A DNA stretch of 56,876 bases from NCBI RefSeq assembly GCF_004793545.1, contig NZ_SRYA01000033.1:1-56876 (forward strand), in the 5' to 3' direction. This document shows, piece by piece, positions 37,962 through 46,549 of the stretch (positions within the stretch are counted from its first letter, which is position 1; each line of letters begins with the position of its first letter). The notes beneath the pieces are model-generated. The model ran no database searches and was not told the origin of the DNA. It saw only the letters and a program-made list of their open reading frames with translations. This stretch comes from Petralouisia muris (lineage in GTDB: Bacteria > Bacillota > Clostridia > Lachnospirales > Lachnospiraceae). Made by a program: the position numbers and the translations under genes.

Positions 37962-39067
37962 TTACGCTTCTTTGTTCGCAATATAAATGTAAGCATCCTC
38001 AAGCGTTGCCTCACAAGAACTGCATTCTATTTGAGGCGGTATTTCACTGATTAATTTTATTTGTAATCCGTCCCCTGCATACTTTTTCCGAAAGAGGCAG
38101 GAAAGTAAATTTGATAAAAGCCCTCAGAATCCGATTGTGATCCCTATTTCATCAGAATAAGTCACTCCCCTGACGAGGCTAAAGATTATGACAAAAAACA
38201 TTGAATACACCATATAAAGAAGCAAAAGCGGCACTGTGGGCAGCGGACTTTTAAATAGTAATGAAATCAGGCTGTAGACGCTTACAATCATCAGCATATT
38301 CGGCAGGATATAAAAGCAGGTTGCCAATAGAAAATCCGCCAAATGAACCTCAAATCCATTGTTTCCCGCTGATACAAGGCATAAACCGAAGAATACCAGA
38401 TTTAAGACTGCGAGTATAATCAGGCAGACCACAAAACCACCCACCACTTTGCCTGACAGGTATTTTCCTGCGCTGACAGGTTTTGTATGAAGAAGCTCAT
38501 AGGTATTCCTTCTCGTATCCTGCATAAATAACACAGCTAATAAAACGGTTGCAAAAAATCCCATAAACAGTCCTGCAAATCGGCAAATTTTCTTGAAAAG
38601 TAGTACGAAAATCTCCTTTTTTCCAATTTTTCTGCAATATAGGAATTGATTTCTTCACGGGTCCCTTTGTGATAGGCCGTATCCACATACTCGTAATATG
38701 CATCGTAGTAACTGCATCCTTCCAGATGCCTGCACGCTTTGGCAATATCCATTTCTTTCATTTCATCAATCACAGATTGTGCTCCCGCATGGTCCATTTC
38801 AAATTCGGAAATCAGGACTTCCCGTATCCGCTCTTCCCATAATTCCCGCCTCAGCCCCTTATCTGCTGGCACATATCCGTCGAAAACATCTCCATCCCGA
38901 TACGTCTCTGGATAATCATTCACAATGGTTTCCCCTTCTGCGAGATAATGGACATTCAGATAAGGGCTTACATTTTGAAATACCATGAAAATGACAATTG
39001 CGACGCCAAGCCAGAGCAGAGGTTTTCTAATATAATTTTTTACCTCTCTTTTCAAAATTGACCACAT
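37962..39067 (-). pseudogene. Frameshifted ABC-2 permease joined to a tail resembling an ABC ATPase
   Basis: The ATG-started frame (39067) encodes REVKNYIRKPLLWLGVAIVIF and a long extracytoplasmic region, then loses frame near 38565 after SYYFSRKFADL; the adjacent frame continues AGLFMGFFATVLLAVLFMQDTRRNTYELL with four more helices to TGA at 38124. A one-base deletion explains this. Beyond that stop the same frame goes on to 37962 and ends CEATLEDAYIYIANKE, which looks like the C-terminus of an ABC ATPase. This suggests a deletion that removed most of the ATPase and the permease end. Confidence 0.7.
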
Positions 39068-39140
39068 AATTCTGCCTCCTTATTCTTAATGACTCCATTG
39101 TAAAAAAGAAATCACAACAGAAAGACAATGAAAAGAAAAA

Positions 39141-39166
39141 CGCCGGATTACTTACGCAATCCGGCG
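39141..39166 (-). terminator. Terminator overlapping the end of the histidine kinase gene
   Basis: CGCCGGATT / AATCCGGCG (39141-39149 and 39158-39166), followed on the minus strand by TTTTTCTTTT. The kinase stop codon is inside the loop. Confidence 0.8.
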
Positions 39167-40333
39167 GAATATTGCTATCACCACAGCCCCTCCCTGTTCA
39201 TCATTTTCCAAAATTAATTTTCCCCCATGCTTTTCACAATACAGCCTGCTGATATACATTCCCAGTCCCACATGTTTCAGGCTGTCTTTCACATTCTGCC
39301 CATAGAACGCTTCTGCAATTTTTTCTGCATCTTCCCGAAAGCCAGCGCCGTCATCCCTGACACAGATACTTAATTCCGCATATCTGATCTTTACTATAAT
39401 TGTAATTTGCTGTTTCCCATAACGCAGGGCATTTGACAGAAGATTTTCCATTACCTCCAAAATAATCTCCTTATCTCCGCAAAATTCTTCCTTTGATTCT
39501 AATGCCTGCAGCCTGCATTGTTTGCCATACTCTTTTTCCAAAATGGTAAGTTCTGCCTGGATATCTTTCTCTAATTGTCTGGCAGAAATATCCCCCGCTG
39601 TTAGTTCCCGATTTTCTAAACTGCTCAATTTCCGCATTGCTTCCACAAAAGCATCCATACGTTCAATCTGACGTCCGCTTTCTGACAGCATTTCCATTGC
39701 CTGTCCCATATTGATATCTCCACTTGGCAGATATTCCATCAGCATTTCCTGATACCCTTTCAAAACGGACAATGGAGCGCGTATATCGTGCGCAATAGCC
39801 GCCCGCAGCATCTTTTCCTCCTCTATCATCCGCCATAATATCTGGTTATTTCTGGCAAGCTGTTTCCGCATCCGTTCAAACTCCTTGCAAAGCACACCCA
39901 TCTCGTCCTTATTCTCATAAGTAATGCCGAAATCCAAATGATTCTCAGCAATCTTTTTCGAGGCCTGTGCCAGTTCTTCCATCGGCTTTCTTAGCTTGTT
40001 CTGGTAAAAGAGGAAAACTGCCCCGCAGCTTCCTGCAATAGACAGTATTAACACGGAATAAGTCTGTAAGAAATCACAAAGCTCTGACACAAAATGATCT
40101 GACTGTGTCATCTCATAAGCGCTTGGCCTTGGAATATCTGCTACATAATTAGGACCTTCACTTTCTACTGCTTTAAAATATGCTTCTTCATCCACATAAT
40201 TCCACCAGATTTGCATCTGCGTCCGTACGGTAATTCTGGCAATGACTGCCGAGAGAAGAAAACTGCAAAATAAGGCGGCCGCCATATATAAACAAATTGT
40301 TTTTCTCACGGAAAGAAATCCTGCCTTTATCAA
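39152..40333 (-). CDS. Sensor histidine kinase (HAMP, HisKA, HATPase)
   Basis: 393 aa. Two membrane helices (about 12-35 and 93-112) around an extracytoplasmic loop, HAMP region (to about 165), HisKA with phospho-acceptor H182 (AAIAHDIRAPLSVLKGY), N-box VMENLLSNALRYGKQ, G1 VRDDGAGF and G2 HVGLGMYISRLYCEKHGG. Domains look intact. The assigned start is a TTG inside the preceding regulator's frame, with no clear ribosome site, and the regulator's end is missing, so the true start was probably lost in the same deletion. Its cognate regulator cannot bind DNA normally. Confidence 0.8.
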   Translation of the reverse strand: MIKAGFLSVRKTICLYMAAALFCSFLLSAVIARITVRTQMQIWWNYVDEEAYFKAVESEGPNYVADIPRPSAYEMTQSDHFVSELCDFLQTYSVLILSIAGSCGAVFLFYQNKLRKPMEELAQASKKIAENHLDFGITYENKDEMGVLCKEFERMRKQLARNNQILWRMIEEEKMLRAAIAHDIRAPLSVLKGYQEMLMEYLPSGDINMGQAMEMLSESGRQIERMDAFVEAMRKLSSLENRELTAGDISARQLEKDIQAELTILEKEYGKQCRLQALESKEEFCGDKEIILEVMENLLSNALRYGKQQITIIVKIRYAELSICVRDDGAGFREDAEKIAEAFYGQNVKDSLKHVGLGMYISRLYCEKHGGKLILENDEQGGAVVIAIFRRIA

Positions 40334-40844
40334 AAACCATTCCCGGATTCATGCTCAGAAATTCAATAATTCCATATTCTAATCTTGTCAGCTCCAAATA
40401 GTCGGTGCGAATCTGCACGGCCTTTGCCTTATAGTCAATGGACAGCTCGCCCTGAAAGCAGCATTCTGTCTTTTCTTTGCGCCGTGTTTCCCGCTTCAAA
40501 TGCGCCGTAATCCTTGCATCAAGCTCCTTTAGGCTAAACGGCTTTAAAATATAATCATCGCCTCCTGAAGAAAGCCCATTTACAACGTCCTGTTCGTCTA
40601 CCCCTGCTGTCAAAAATAAAATAGGGCAGGCTACTTTATCCCGTATCCTCCTGCATACCTCTATCCCGTCAATGTTCGGCATATTTACATCCAACAATAT
40701 GATATCTGGCTGCAGCTTTATTTTGTTTAACCCCTCTAATCCATTCTCTGCTGTAATGATTTCATATTTTTTTATTTCAAAGTATTTTTTCAGCATTTTA
40801 AGAAGTTCGGTATCATCATCAATGATCAATATCTTATAAGCCAT
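40188..40844 (-). pseudogene. OmpR-family response regulator truncated in its winged helix
   Basis: Receiver domain is intact (IDDD near 8-11, phospho-acceptor D52 in LLDVNMP, T79, K101 in LKPFS). The winged-helix domain starts near 126 (LSIDYKAKAVQI, LELTRLEYGIIEFLSMNPGMVFDK) but after residue 173 the normal recognition helix and wing are missing. The remaining 45 residues are the 5-prime end of the kinase gene read in another frame. An internal deletion has fused the two genes. Confidence 0.8.
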
Positions 40845-41043
40845 TTCTGCTCCTTTTCCTTGATATGGCTGCCTTTCCGGTTTGTTTTTCTATCATACAT
40901 ATAAATTATCAATAACGGACTGTTCCTTTGCCAGTCAACATTTAAAAATAATTATACTACACAAATCTCAACAAATAAACAACGAACCCTTTGTGATAAT
41001 CAGGAGTAACTGTCAAACATTTGGAGGGCAGGTCTCCCGAAAC

Positions 41044-41466
41044 TCACAGTGTTTTCGCACAGGTCAGGTTCTGAGAACCAGTCTGGGAATCGTCGTTAGA
41101 ATTGTTCTGGGACACATTTTGGATGGTAAAGTGTTTTGTAGCTGTTCCCTTATAATTCCCCTTGCCTCCGTCATTTTCTAGCGGACAAACTATAAGCCCA
41201 TTTCATCTCGCGAACCGCTCTGTCGCCGAACTAGTTTTTCCATATACCACAAAATCAGACATTTTTCTGTATATATATCCCTCACCATCTTTACGTTTTT
41301 GATAATCATAGCAACCAAATGAAATATCTCCAATGGTTCTAACACTCGCGGGAATTGTTACGCTCTTTAAATTTTGGCAATCCAAAAATGCATACCATTC
41401 GATACTTATTATGGCGTGGCTTTTATCAATCTTTATGGAACGCTGTAAGTGCCTGTTTATAGGCAT
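41044..41466 (-). pseudogene. BspA-like leucine-rich-repeat surface protein fragment 1
   Basis: The frame 41203-41466 encodes an LRR_5 unit, FLDCQNLKSVTIPASVRTIG, and the linker DFVVYGKTSSATERFA that caps such repeats. A second piece at about 41044-41178, in another frame, reads KGNYKGTATKHFTIQN, typical of the MBG/Ig-like repeats that follow LRR regions. Signal peptide, most repeats and cell-wall anchor are missing. Decayed leftover of a large surface protein. Confidence 0.65.
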
Positions 41467-41878
41467 TTCCGGCGTTTCTTCTTTTCATCCTATCGCACCA
41501 AAAACCGTAAAATCCCGGAAAAAAGGCATCAAAATTGGTGTCTGTTTATGGGATGTGTGTCAGATATGAAAGGGTAATAATTTCGCCAGATTCAAAAATG
41601 CAGTTGATTTTCAGATACAGAAATGTTATATTATAGAAAAGGAGCAACCGCCCACAAGCGTGGTTAGCCTTATAAGTAAGTTTTAAGCCTACCTAATCCG
41701 GTTAAGATACAAGGTAGACTTATTTATTTTCGCCTTTTATTCCCAGCCCATTATTAATTTCTACCCTTATACCATTTCAAGCCCGATTTGCCCATAAATA
41801 TCCATTATTGTTCTGTACACAACATGAGTATCAATCCTTTTTAGCAACTTTTTTATTTCTTAATACTTCCGCTTCTCT
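41467..41878. other. Intergenic region between two surface-protein fragments
   Basis: No supported protein gene. It carries the small-RNA candidate at 41635-41735. The DNA at 41736-41878 shows no convincing toxin frame; only very short, non-hydrophobic frames occur on the minus strand. Confidence 0.5.
41612..41735 (+). ncRNA. Small RNA candidate resembling a type I toxin-antitoxin antitoxin
   Basis: Promoter TTGATT (41605-41610 region), 17-bp spacer, TATATT near 41629, then a transcript of about 100 nt starting near 41637 with AAGGAGCAACCGCCCACAAG and a GTGGTTAGCC segment. The 3-prime hairpin AAGCCTACC / GGTAGACTT ends in ATTTATTTT. From memory, such GGAGCAACCGCCC-GTGGTTA elements are common in Lachnospiraceae beside tiny holin-like toxins. 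No toxin frame is visible on the opposite strand here. Confidence 0.45.
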
Positions 41879-42230
41879 TTATACCACTCCATGCGCCATA
41901 CAGCTTTTTAGCGTTTCAGGATTTGTTCCAGATGTGCTGCCGCCCTTATTTATAGTGAATGTTTTTTCTATACTGCCTGTATAATACCCTTTTCCTGTAA
42001 CAGTTACCTTTGCCGTCCCAATTTCAATATTATTACTATAAGCAACGTCATAATCAATATCAGGTTCTAAAATTGCGTCATCTAGCTCTACGGTGACATC
42101 TGGGGTTTTTGCTGTTCCGTCATAACCATAGCTGTCCTTTTCACGATAATCATAATAACCAAATGCAAAATCAGCAATGGCATATACACTCATTGGAATT
42201 TTCACATTCGCAAATGGAGAAAAACACCGC
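41879..42230 (-). pseudogene. BspA-like surface protein fragment 2
   Basis: Frame with one LRR_5 unit (FANVKIPMSVYAIADFAFGYYDY) followed by an Ig/MBG-like unit YDGTAKTPDVTVELDD, DYDVAYSNNIEIGTAKVTVTG and GYYTGSIEKTFTINKGG. No start, signal peptide or anchor. The FGYYDY and FGCYDY segments shared with fragment 1 suggest the same ancestral gene or a tandem paralogue. Confidence 0.65.
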
Positions 42231-42314
42231 AAATAAAAAGGTATTAATACCCAACGCATTAATACCTTCTCCATAATCTATATAAACCTTCCAACTCACC
42301 CGCCAAATCTTAAT

Positions 42315-43052
42315 TCAATATCCATAAATATCATAAATCTCCTCGGTATATACCCCCTGTTCTTTATATACAATCAGCGGCTTTTCCACCGTTATCCTTG
42401 GATTGCCGCCCCGAAGCCCTTCGATAAGAACCATATTCGGCTCTTTGTCCACAAAAGGATGAACCAGCTGCATCCGCTTTGGTTCCAGCCCGTATTGATG
42501 CATCAATACCATAATTTCCGCCAGCCGGAAGGGCCGGTGCACCATATAGAACCGTCCCTGGGGTTTTAACAGCCTGGCGCTTTCCCTTATAACATCCTCA
42601 AGATTACAGAGGATTTCATGGCGGGCAATGGCTTTGGCTTCGTTAGGGTTTGTCAGGCCGTGGCGCTCTGTCATATAAGGGGGATTAGTGGTTATCACAT
42701 GAAAAGAAGATGCTCCAAATTGCTCGGAAGCATCTTTAATATTGCCGATTTCTATGGTAATTTTATCTTCTAAATGATTGTACGCTACGCTGCGCCTTGC
42801 CATATCTGCACTTTCCTGCTGAATCTCCAGCCCGGTAAAGTGTTTTCCCTGGGTTTTAGCTTCCAGTAAAATAGGAATAATCCCAGTTCCTGTGCCCAGA
42901 TCCAGTACTGTTTCCCCGCGTTTGACTTTGGCAAAGCCGGAAAGGAGAACAGCGTCCATTCCAAAACAGAATTTCCTGGGATTCTGGATAATAAAATACC
43001 CGTTCCGGTGCAGCTCGTCCAGACGTTCTTCTTCTAAAAGTTCAACTGACAT
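42315..43052 (-). CDS. trmN6: tRNA1(Val) (adenine37-N6)-methyltransferase
   Basis: 245-aa class I SAM methyltransferase. SAM motif I VLDLGTGTGIIPILL near 48, catalytic NPPY in VITTNPPYM near 128, and the N-terminal GYFIIQNPRKFCFGMDAVLLSGF typical of the YabB/TrmN6 family. It modifies A37 of tRNA(Val). ATG with GAGGAG upstream. It follows ricT by 127 bp of repeat-rich DNA. Its usual downstream neighbour rsmI is displaced about 4.5 kb by the decayed segment. Confidence 0.9.
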   Translation of the reverse strand: MSVELLEEERLDELHRNGYFIIQNPRKFCFGMDAVLLSGFAKVKRGETVLDLGTGTGIIPILLEAKTQGKHFTGLEIQQESADMARRSVAYNHLEDKITIEIGNIKDASEQFGASSFHVITTNPPYMTERHGLTNPNEAKAIARHEILCNLEDVIRESARLLKPQGRFYMVHRPFRLAEIMVLMHQYGLEPKRMQLVHPFVDKEPNMVLIEGLRGGNPRITVEKPLIVYKEQGVYTEEIYDIYGY

Positions 43053-43073
43053 AAATTAACTCCTCTATGAATA

Positions 43074-43164
43074 TGACAGCTTGTCCGACTGCCTCAGAAC
43101 GGTCAAGCTGTCATCTGTAATGCCTCAGGTTGGTTCTGAATGGTCAAGCTGTCATCTGTAACGC
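43074..43164. repeat. 41-bp tandem repeat forming alternative hairpins before trmN6
   Basis: CAAGCTGTCA occurs at 43104-43113 and 43145-43154 in a 41-bp direct repeat (GGTCAAGCTGTCATCTGTAA core). TGACAGCTTG at 43074-43083 is complementary to both, so either copy can form a 10-bp stem with it. No T-run follows on either strand. Confidence 0.6.
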
Positions 43165-43179
43165 CCCTGGCCGGAGACG

Positions 43180-44079
43180 TCAATCAATCTTGGATTTTCC
43201 TTTATCTTCCAGCGCTGACAGTTCCTTTAATTCTTCCGCAGAAAGCTTCAAATGTTCTTTTTTCCGTTTGGGCTTGAACCGCAGCTGCTCCACTTTATAT
43301 TCCTTTATTTCTTTTTCATCATCCACTTCCACCAGAACTTTGACCGTCTGACGCAATACATTAACGCTGTGAACCTCGCCCTTTAATCTGTCGTCTGTAG
43401 TAACGTGATCGCCCACATGAGGAAGACGGCTGTTTAGATATTCGTAAGTTTCCTCTTCATTTTTCAGGCAGCACATCAGTCTGCCGCAAACGCCGGAAAT
43501 TTTGGAAGGATTCAGAGAAAGATTCTGTTCCTTCGCCATTTTAATGGATACCGGTGCGAATTCAGCCAGAAAAGTATTACAGCACAGGGGCCTTCCGCAA
43601 ATGCCGATACCTCCCAGAATCTTGGTCTCATCCCGGACGCCGATTTGCCTGAGTTCAATACGGGTACGGAATACGGACGCCAAATCCTTTACCAATTCCC
43701 TGAAATCAATGCGACCGTCTGCAGTAAAATAAAACAGCAGCTTATTATTATCAAAGGTATATTCTGCATCCACCAGTTTCATTTCCATTTTGTGTTTTTG
43801 GATTTTACCCAGGCAGATTTTAAAAGCTTCCTTTTCTTTCTGGTGGTTTTTTGCTTCGATTTTTTCATCTTCTGGCGTAGCAACACGGATCACAGGTTTT
43901 AAGGGCTGAACCACTTGATCCGGTTCCAGTTCCTTTGGAGCTATCATAACGGTGCCGAATTCCACGCCTCTGGCCGTTTCTACGATGACATGGCTTCCCA
44001 GGGTGAGCTCATAATCCTGGGGGTCAAAGTAATAGATTTTTCCGGCAGTGCGGAATCTGACTCCTACGACTTTTATCAT
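43180..44079 (-). CDS. ricT: PSP1 domain regulator RicT (YaaT)
   Basis: 299 aa. PSP1 domain in the C-terminal half; Cys clusters GICGRPLCCNTFL and GVCGRLMCCLKN, which bind iron-sulphur in the Ric complex. In Bacillus RicT works with RicA and RicF in RNase Y-dependent RNA maturation and in sporulation and competence control. The highly charged C-terminus (EKEIKEYKVEQLRFKPKRKKEH) is typical. It starts 3 bp after holB stops. Confidence 0.93.
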   Translation of the reverse strand: MIKVVGVRFRTAGKIYYFDPQDYELTLGSHVIVETARGVEFGTVMIAPKELEPDQVVQPLKPVIRVATPEDEKIEAKNHQKEKEAFKICLGKIQKHKMEMKLVDAEYTFDNNKLLFYFTADGRIDFRELVKDLASVFRTRIELRQIGVRDETKILGGIGICGRPLCCNTFLAEFAPVSIKMAKEQNLSLNPSKISGVCGRLMCCLKNEEETYEYLNSRLPHVGDHVTTDDRLKGEVHSVNVLRQTVKVLVEVDDEKEIKEYKVEQLRFKPKRKKEHLKLSAEELKELSALEDKGKSKID

Positions 44080-44082
44080 AAT

Positions 44083-45072
44083 TTAATTCTCCTTCATTGT
44101 CAGCAACAGCAGCTCCATTACCAGTTCAAAATTTACATTGGCGTTCAGTCTTTGTTTTGCCTTATCCAATGCTTTGATTATATTTTCAATTCCTTCATAG
44201 GAGCTTTTGCTTGCCTGCTTTTTTATATTATAAACCTCATCCCGGAAGATGAGATGATTTGCGTCTGAGGTGGCCTTGTAAAGAAGGACATCCCGATACC
44301 AGATAGTCATAATGTCGAAATAATCATTAATTTCCAGCTTATAATTGCTGATTTGCTTGATGGCTTCCATCATTTCATACAATTCAATTTCCTTAATTCT
44401 CTTTAAAAGCTGCAGGGCCGAATTTTTAATTTCATTAAAATCCTCTGAACCCGCAAGCTGAATCGCTTTACCCACGTTTCCCTGGGCAAAGGCGGTGCAG
44501 ATATCCGCTTTGTAATCCGGAATCTGATATTCTTTCATCAGAAATGAACGGATTTTCTCATCTGCCACTGCTTTTACATTCAGTGTTATGCACCGAGATA
44601 AAATTGTAGGGAGAAAAACATCTGAATTGGCAGTTAAAAGCAAAATCACTGCATAAGCCGGCGGCTCTTCTATGGTTTTAAGCAATGCATTCTGTGCCTG
44701 CTGGTTCATCTTTTCCGCTTCATCAATAATGTATATTTTGTAAGTGGATGCGTAGGGCATCACTGCAATATCGCTGTTGATTTGCCTGCGTATGTCGTCT
44801 ACGGAAATGGTATTGGGCTTTTCGTGCTGCAAATAGATAATGTCCGGATGATTGTCAGACAATGCCTGTCTGCAGGAATGGCAGGCCATGCATCCTTCCG
44901 TACCTTTCTGCTGGCATTGCAGCGCCATTGCGAAACTTTTCGCCAACATCATTTTACCGGATTGAGCCGGCCCGTTAAATATATAGGCATGGGATACTTT
45001 ATCCATGGATATTGCATTCTGTAAGTGTTCTTTGATTTGTTCGTGTCCAATTATGCTTGAAAAGCCTGCCAT
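44083..45072 (-). CDS. holB: DNA polymerase III delta-prime subunit
   Basis: 329-330 aa clamp-loader subunit. IIGHEQIKEHLQNAI start, Walker A variant GPAQSGKMMLAKSFA, zinc-binding Cys in CQQKGTEGCMACHSC, IDEAEKMNQQAQNALLKTIEEPP and the sensor region LLTANSDVFLPTILSRC with an Arg finger. Two ATGs lie six bases apart; the one at 45072 is better spaced from GAGGA. Part of the conserved yaaR-holB-ricT block. Confidence 0.93.
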   Translation of the reverse strand: MAGFSSIIGHEQIKEHLQNAISMDKVSHAYIFNGPAQSGKMMLAKSFAMALQCQQKGTEGCMACHSCRQALSDNHPDIIYLQHEKPNTISVDDIRRQINSDIAVMPYASTYKIYIIDEAEKMNQQAQNALLKTIEEPPAYAVILLLTANSDVFLPTILSRCITLNVKAVADEKIRSFLMKEYQIPDYKADICTAFAQGNVGKAIQLAGSEDFNEIKNSALQLLKRIKEIELYEMMEAIKQISNYKLEINDYFDIMTIWYRDVLLYKATSDANHLIFRDEVYNIKKQASKSSYEGIENIIKALDKAKQRLNANVNFELVMELLLLTMKEN

Positions 45073-45095
45073 AATCATTCCTCATTTCCGTATAT

Positions 45096-45536
45096 TTAAG
45101 TAGAGATATCCAAAAGCAGTCCTCGGATTTCTCCTACTTTACTTAAAATTGCAAGATGGTCTTTCTCATCTTTTACCAGTTCGCTGGCAAGTTCATCCAG
45201 ATTCTTATCCACCAGTTTGACAATTCCGTATACCCGGTGGCGTCCTCTGCGATCCAGAAAATTCTCTCTGGAAAACTTGTGGGATCGGTTGACCACTTCA
45301 TTCAGAAAATCCTTTACCAGCTCCCGGTATTTTTTCATATCCCGGATATCCATATGCTCGGAGAGCTTTTCGCCCTGAGCAGTAATATCGTTCATCAGAC
45401 CGTTTAATTTCTCCTGTAATTCGGCCTCTTCCACCTGGCTTGCCAGGGTAAATTTAAAACTCCCGTCGCCTTTTTCTGTCTGCTGCGCTGCTTCCACCGG
45501 TTGCAGGGCATTGACGGAATCTACTTTGAGCGCCAT
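45096..45536 (-). CDS. yaaR: YaaR family protein (DUF327)
   Basis: 146 aa, all-helical, no membrane segment or catalytic motif. Recognised by [40 protein letters not shown] and [25 protein letters not shown] (quoted in part: [28 protein letters not shown]). Function unknown; a constant neighbour of holB in Firmicutes. It precedes holB by 23 bp. Confidence 0.88.
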   Translation of the reverse strand: MALKVDSVNALQPVEAAQQTEKGDGSFKFTLASQVEEAELQEKLNGLMNDITAQGEKLSEHMDIRDMKKYRELVKDFLNEVVNRSHKFSRENFLDRRGRHRVYGIVKLVDKNLDELASELVKDEKDHLAILSKVGEIRGLLLDIST

Positions 45537-45694
45537 GGAATCACCTGCCTCTCTGTTGTTGTATTTTTCAGGTTATATAATATTATTATCGGTTTTTTCC
45601 TCTGTATTGTAAAGTTAAAAGCAGCGTAAACTTCGGCTGCAGCCGTTTTTTGAAAAAGCGCCCTGACTATTGCCTGTATTTTTAAAAAGGCGCC

Positions 45695-46282
45695 TTACAT
45701 ATTTGCCTGTATATAAGAAATAATTTTCCGGATACAGCACTCCAGATCATCGTTGACAAAAGATACCCCAATGTCTGCCTGTTCCAGATTTTCCCTGGAA
45801 AAATCCTCGTCATCTGCCAGAAATCTGCGGCAAAGCTCTTTATATTTCGGATGCGACTGTATCCGTTCCCGATTCAGGGCCCGCTGAAGACGTTCCCCGT
45901 CTTCCAGCTCAATATACAAAGGAACCAGCAGATCTTTTCCGAAATAATCCCGTAATTTGAGGTAAGATTCCAGTGTCCCGATAATGAGATAATGGTATTG
46001 CTCCAGATTAATCTGGTGATCGTTTACAGTAAAATATTTCCAGATTCCGTGAACCGTATGGTAAGCGCGCAGTTCAATAATTTTCCCTTCCAGGGCAAGC
46101 TGCTGCTGTTCCCTCTCTGTTAAAAAATAATACTCCACACCGTTTGTTTCTTCGTCCCGGGCAGGACGGGTAGTGTATGGTATCAGTGTTTTTAAGGAAA
46201 GGGAGGCGTCCTTTAAAATTCTTTTATATATGGTGTCTTTTCCGCAGGAACTTTTTCCCATTAAGCAAAATATTTTTCCCAT
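45695..46282 (-). CDS. Guanylate kinase-like protein
   Basis: 195-aa nucleoside-monophosphate kinase fold. P-loop MGKSSCGKDTIY at the start, IPYTTRPARDEETNGVEYYF (GMP-binding segment), then a lid with RALNRERIQSHPKYKELCRRF. GMP kinase is the likely family, but SCGKD in place of the usual SGVGKST and the weakly conserved core make it a divergent form. It occupies the place of tmk in the Bacillus yaaO-tmk-yaaQ-yaaR order. It has its own spacing, 158 bp before yaaR, and a terminator upstream. Confidence 0.82.
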   Translation of the reverse strand: MGKIFCLMGKSSCGKDTIYKRILKDASLSLKTLIPYTTRPARDEETNGVEYYFLTEREQQQLALEGKIIELRAYHTVHGIWKYFTVNDHQINLEQYHYLIIGTLESYLKLRDYFGKDLLVPLYIELEDGERLQRALNRERIQSHPKYKELCRRFLADDEDFSRENLEQADIGVSFVNDDLECCIRKIISYIQANM

Positions 46283-46400
46283 AACGTTCCTTTATATATC
46301 AGTTTATTTTTGGGGTAATGAAAAAGCCCTTTTATAGTATAGTATAGGTGGTGGAAAATTGCAAAAGAAATTCTGATAAATCTATGGAAAATATAAAAAT

Positions 46401-46428
46401 GCCTATCCTGTCTGCCAACAGGATAGGC
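46401..46428 (-). terminator. Terminator after the Orn/Lys/Arg decarboxylase-family gene
   Basis: GCCTATCCTGT / ACAGGATAGGC, an 11-bp perfect stem with a 6-nt loop, followed on the minus strand by ATTTTTATATTTT. It separates the decarboxylase gene from the kinase-like gene. Confidence 0.8.
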
Positions 46429-46549
46429 GGTGTCCGTAAGGACATTTACACCATTTTCGGGGCATCCATTTTGGAGCGGCGCTGTTCTTGTCTCATTTTA
46501 TGTATAATTTCCTATACCTGGTTGCTGGCATTTGTCCCAAAGATAATTC

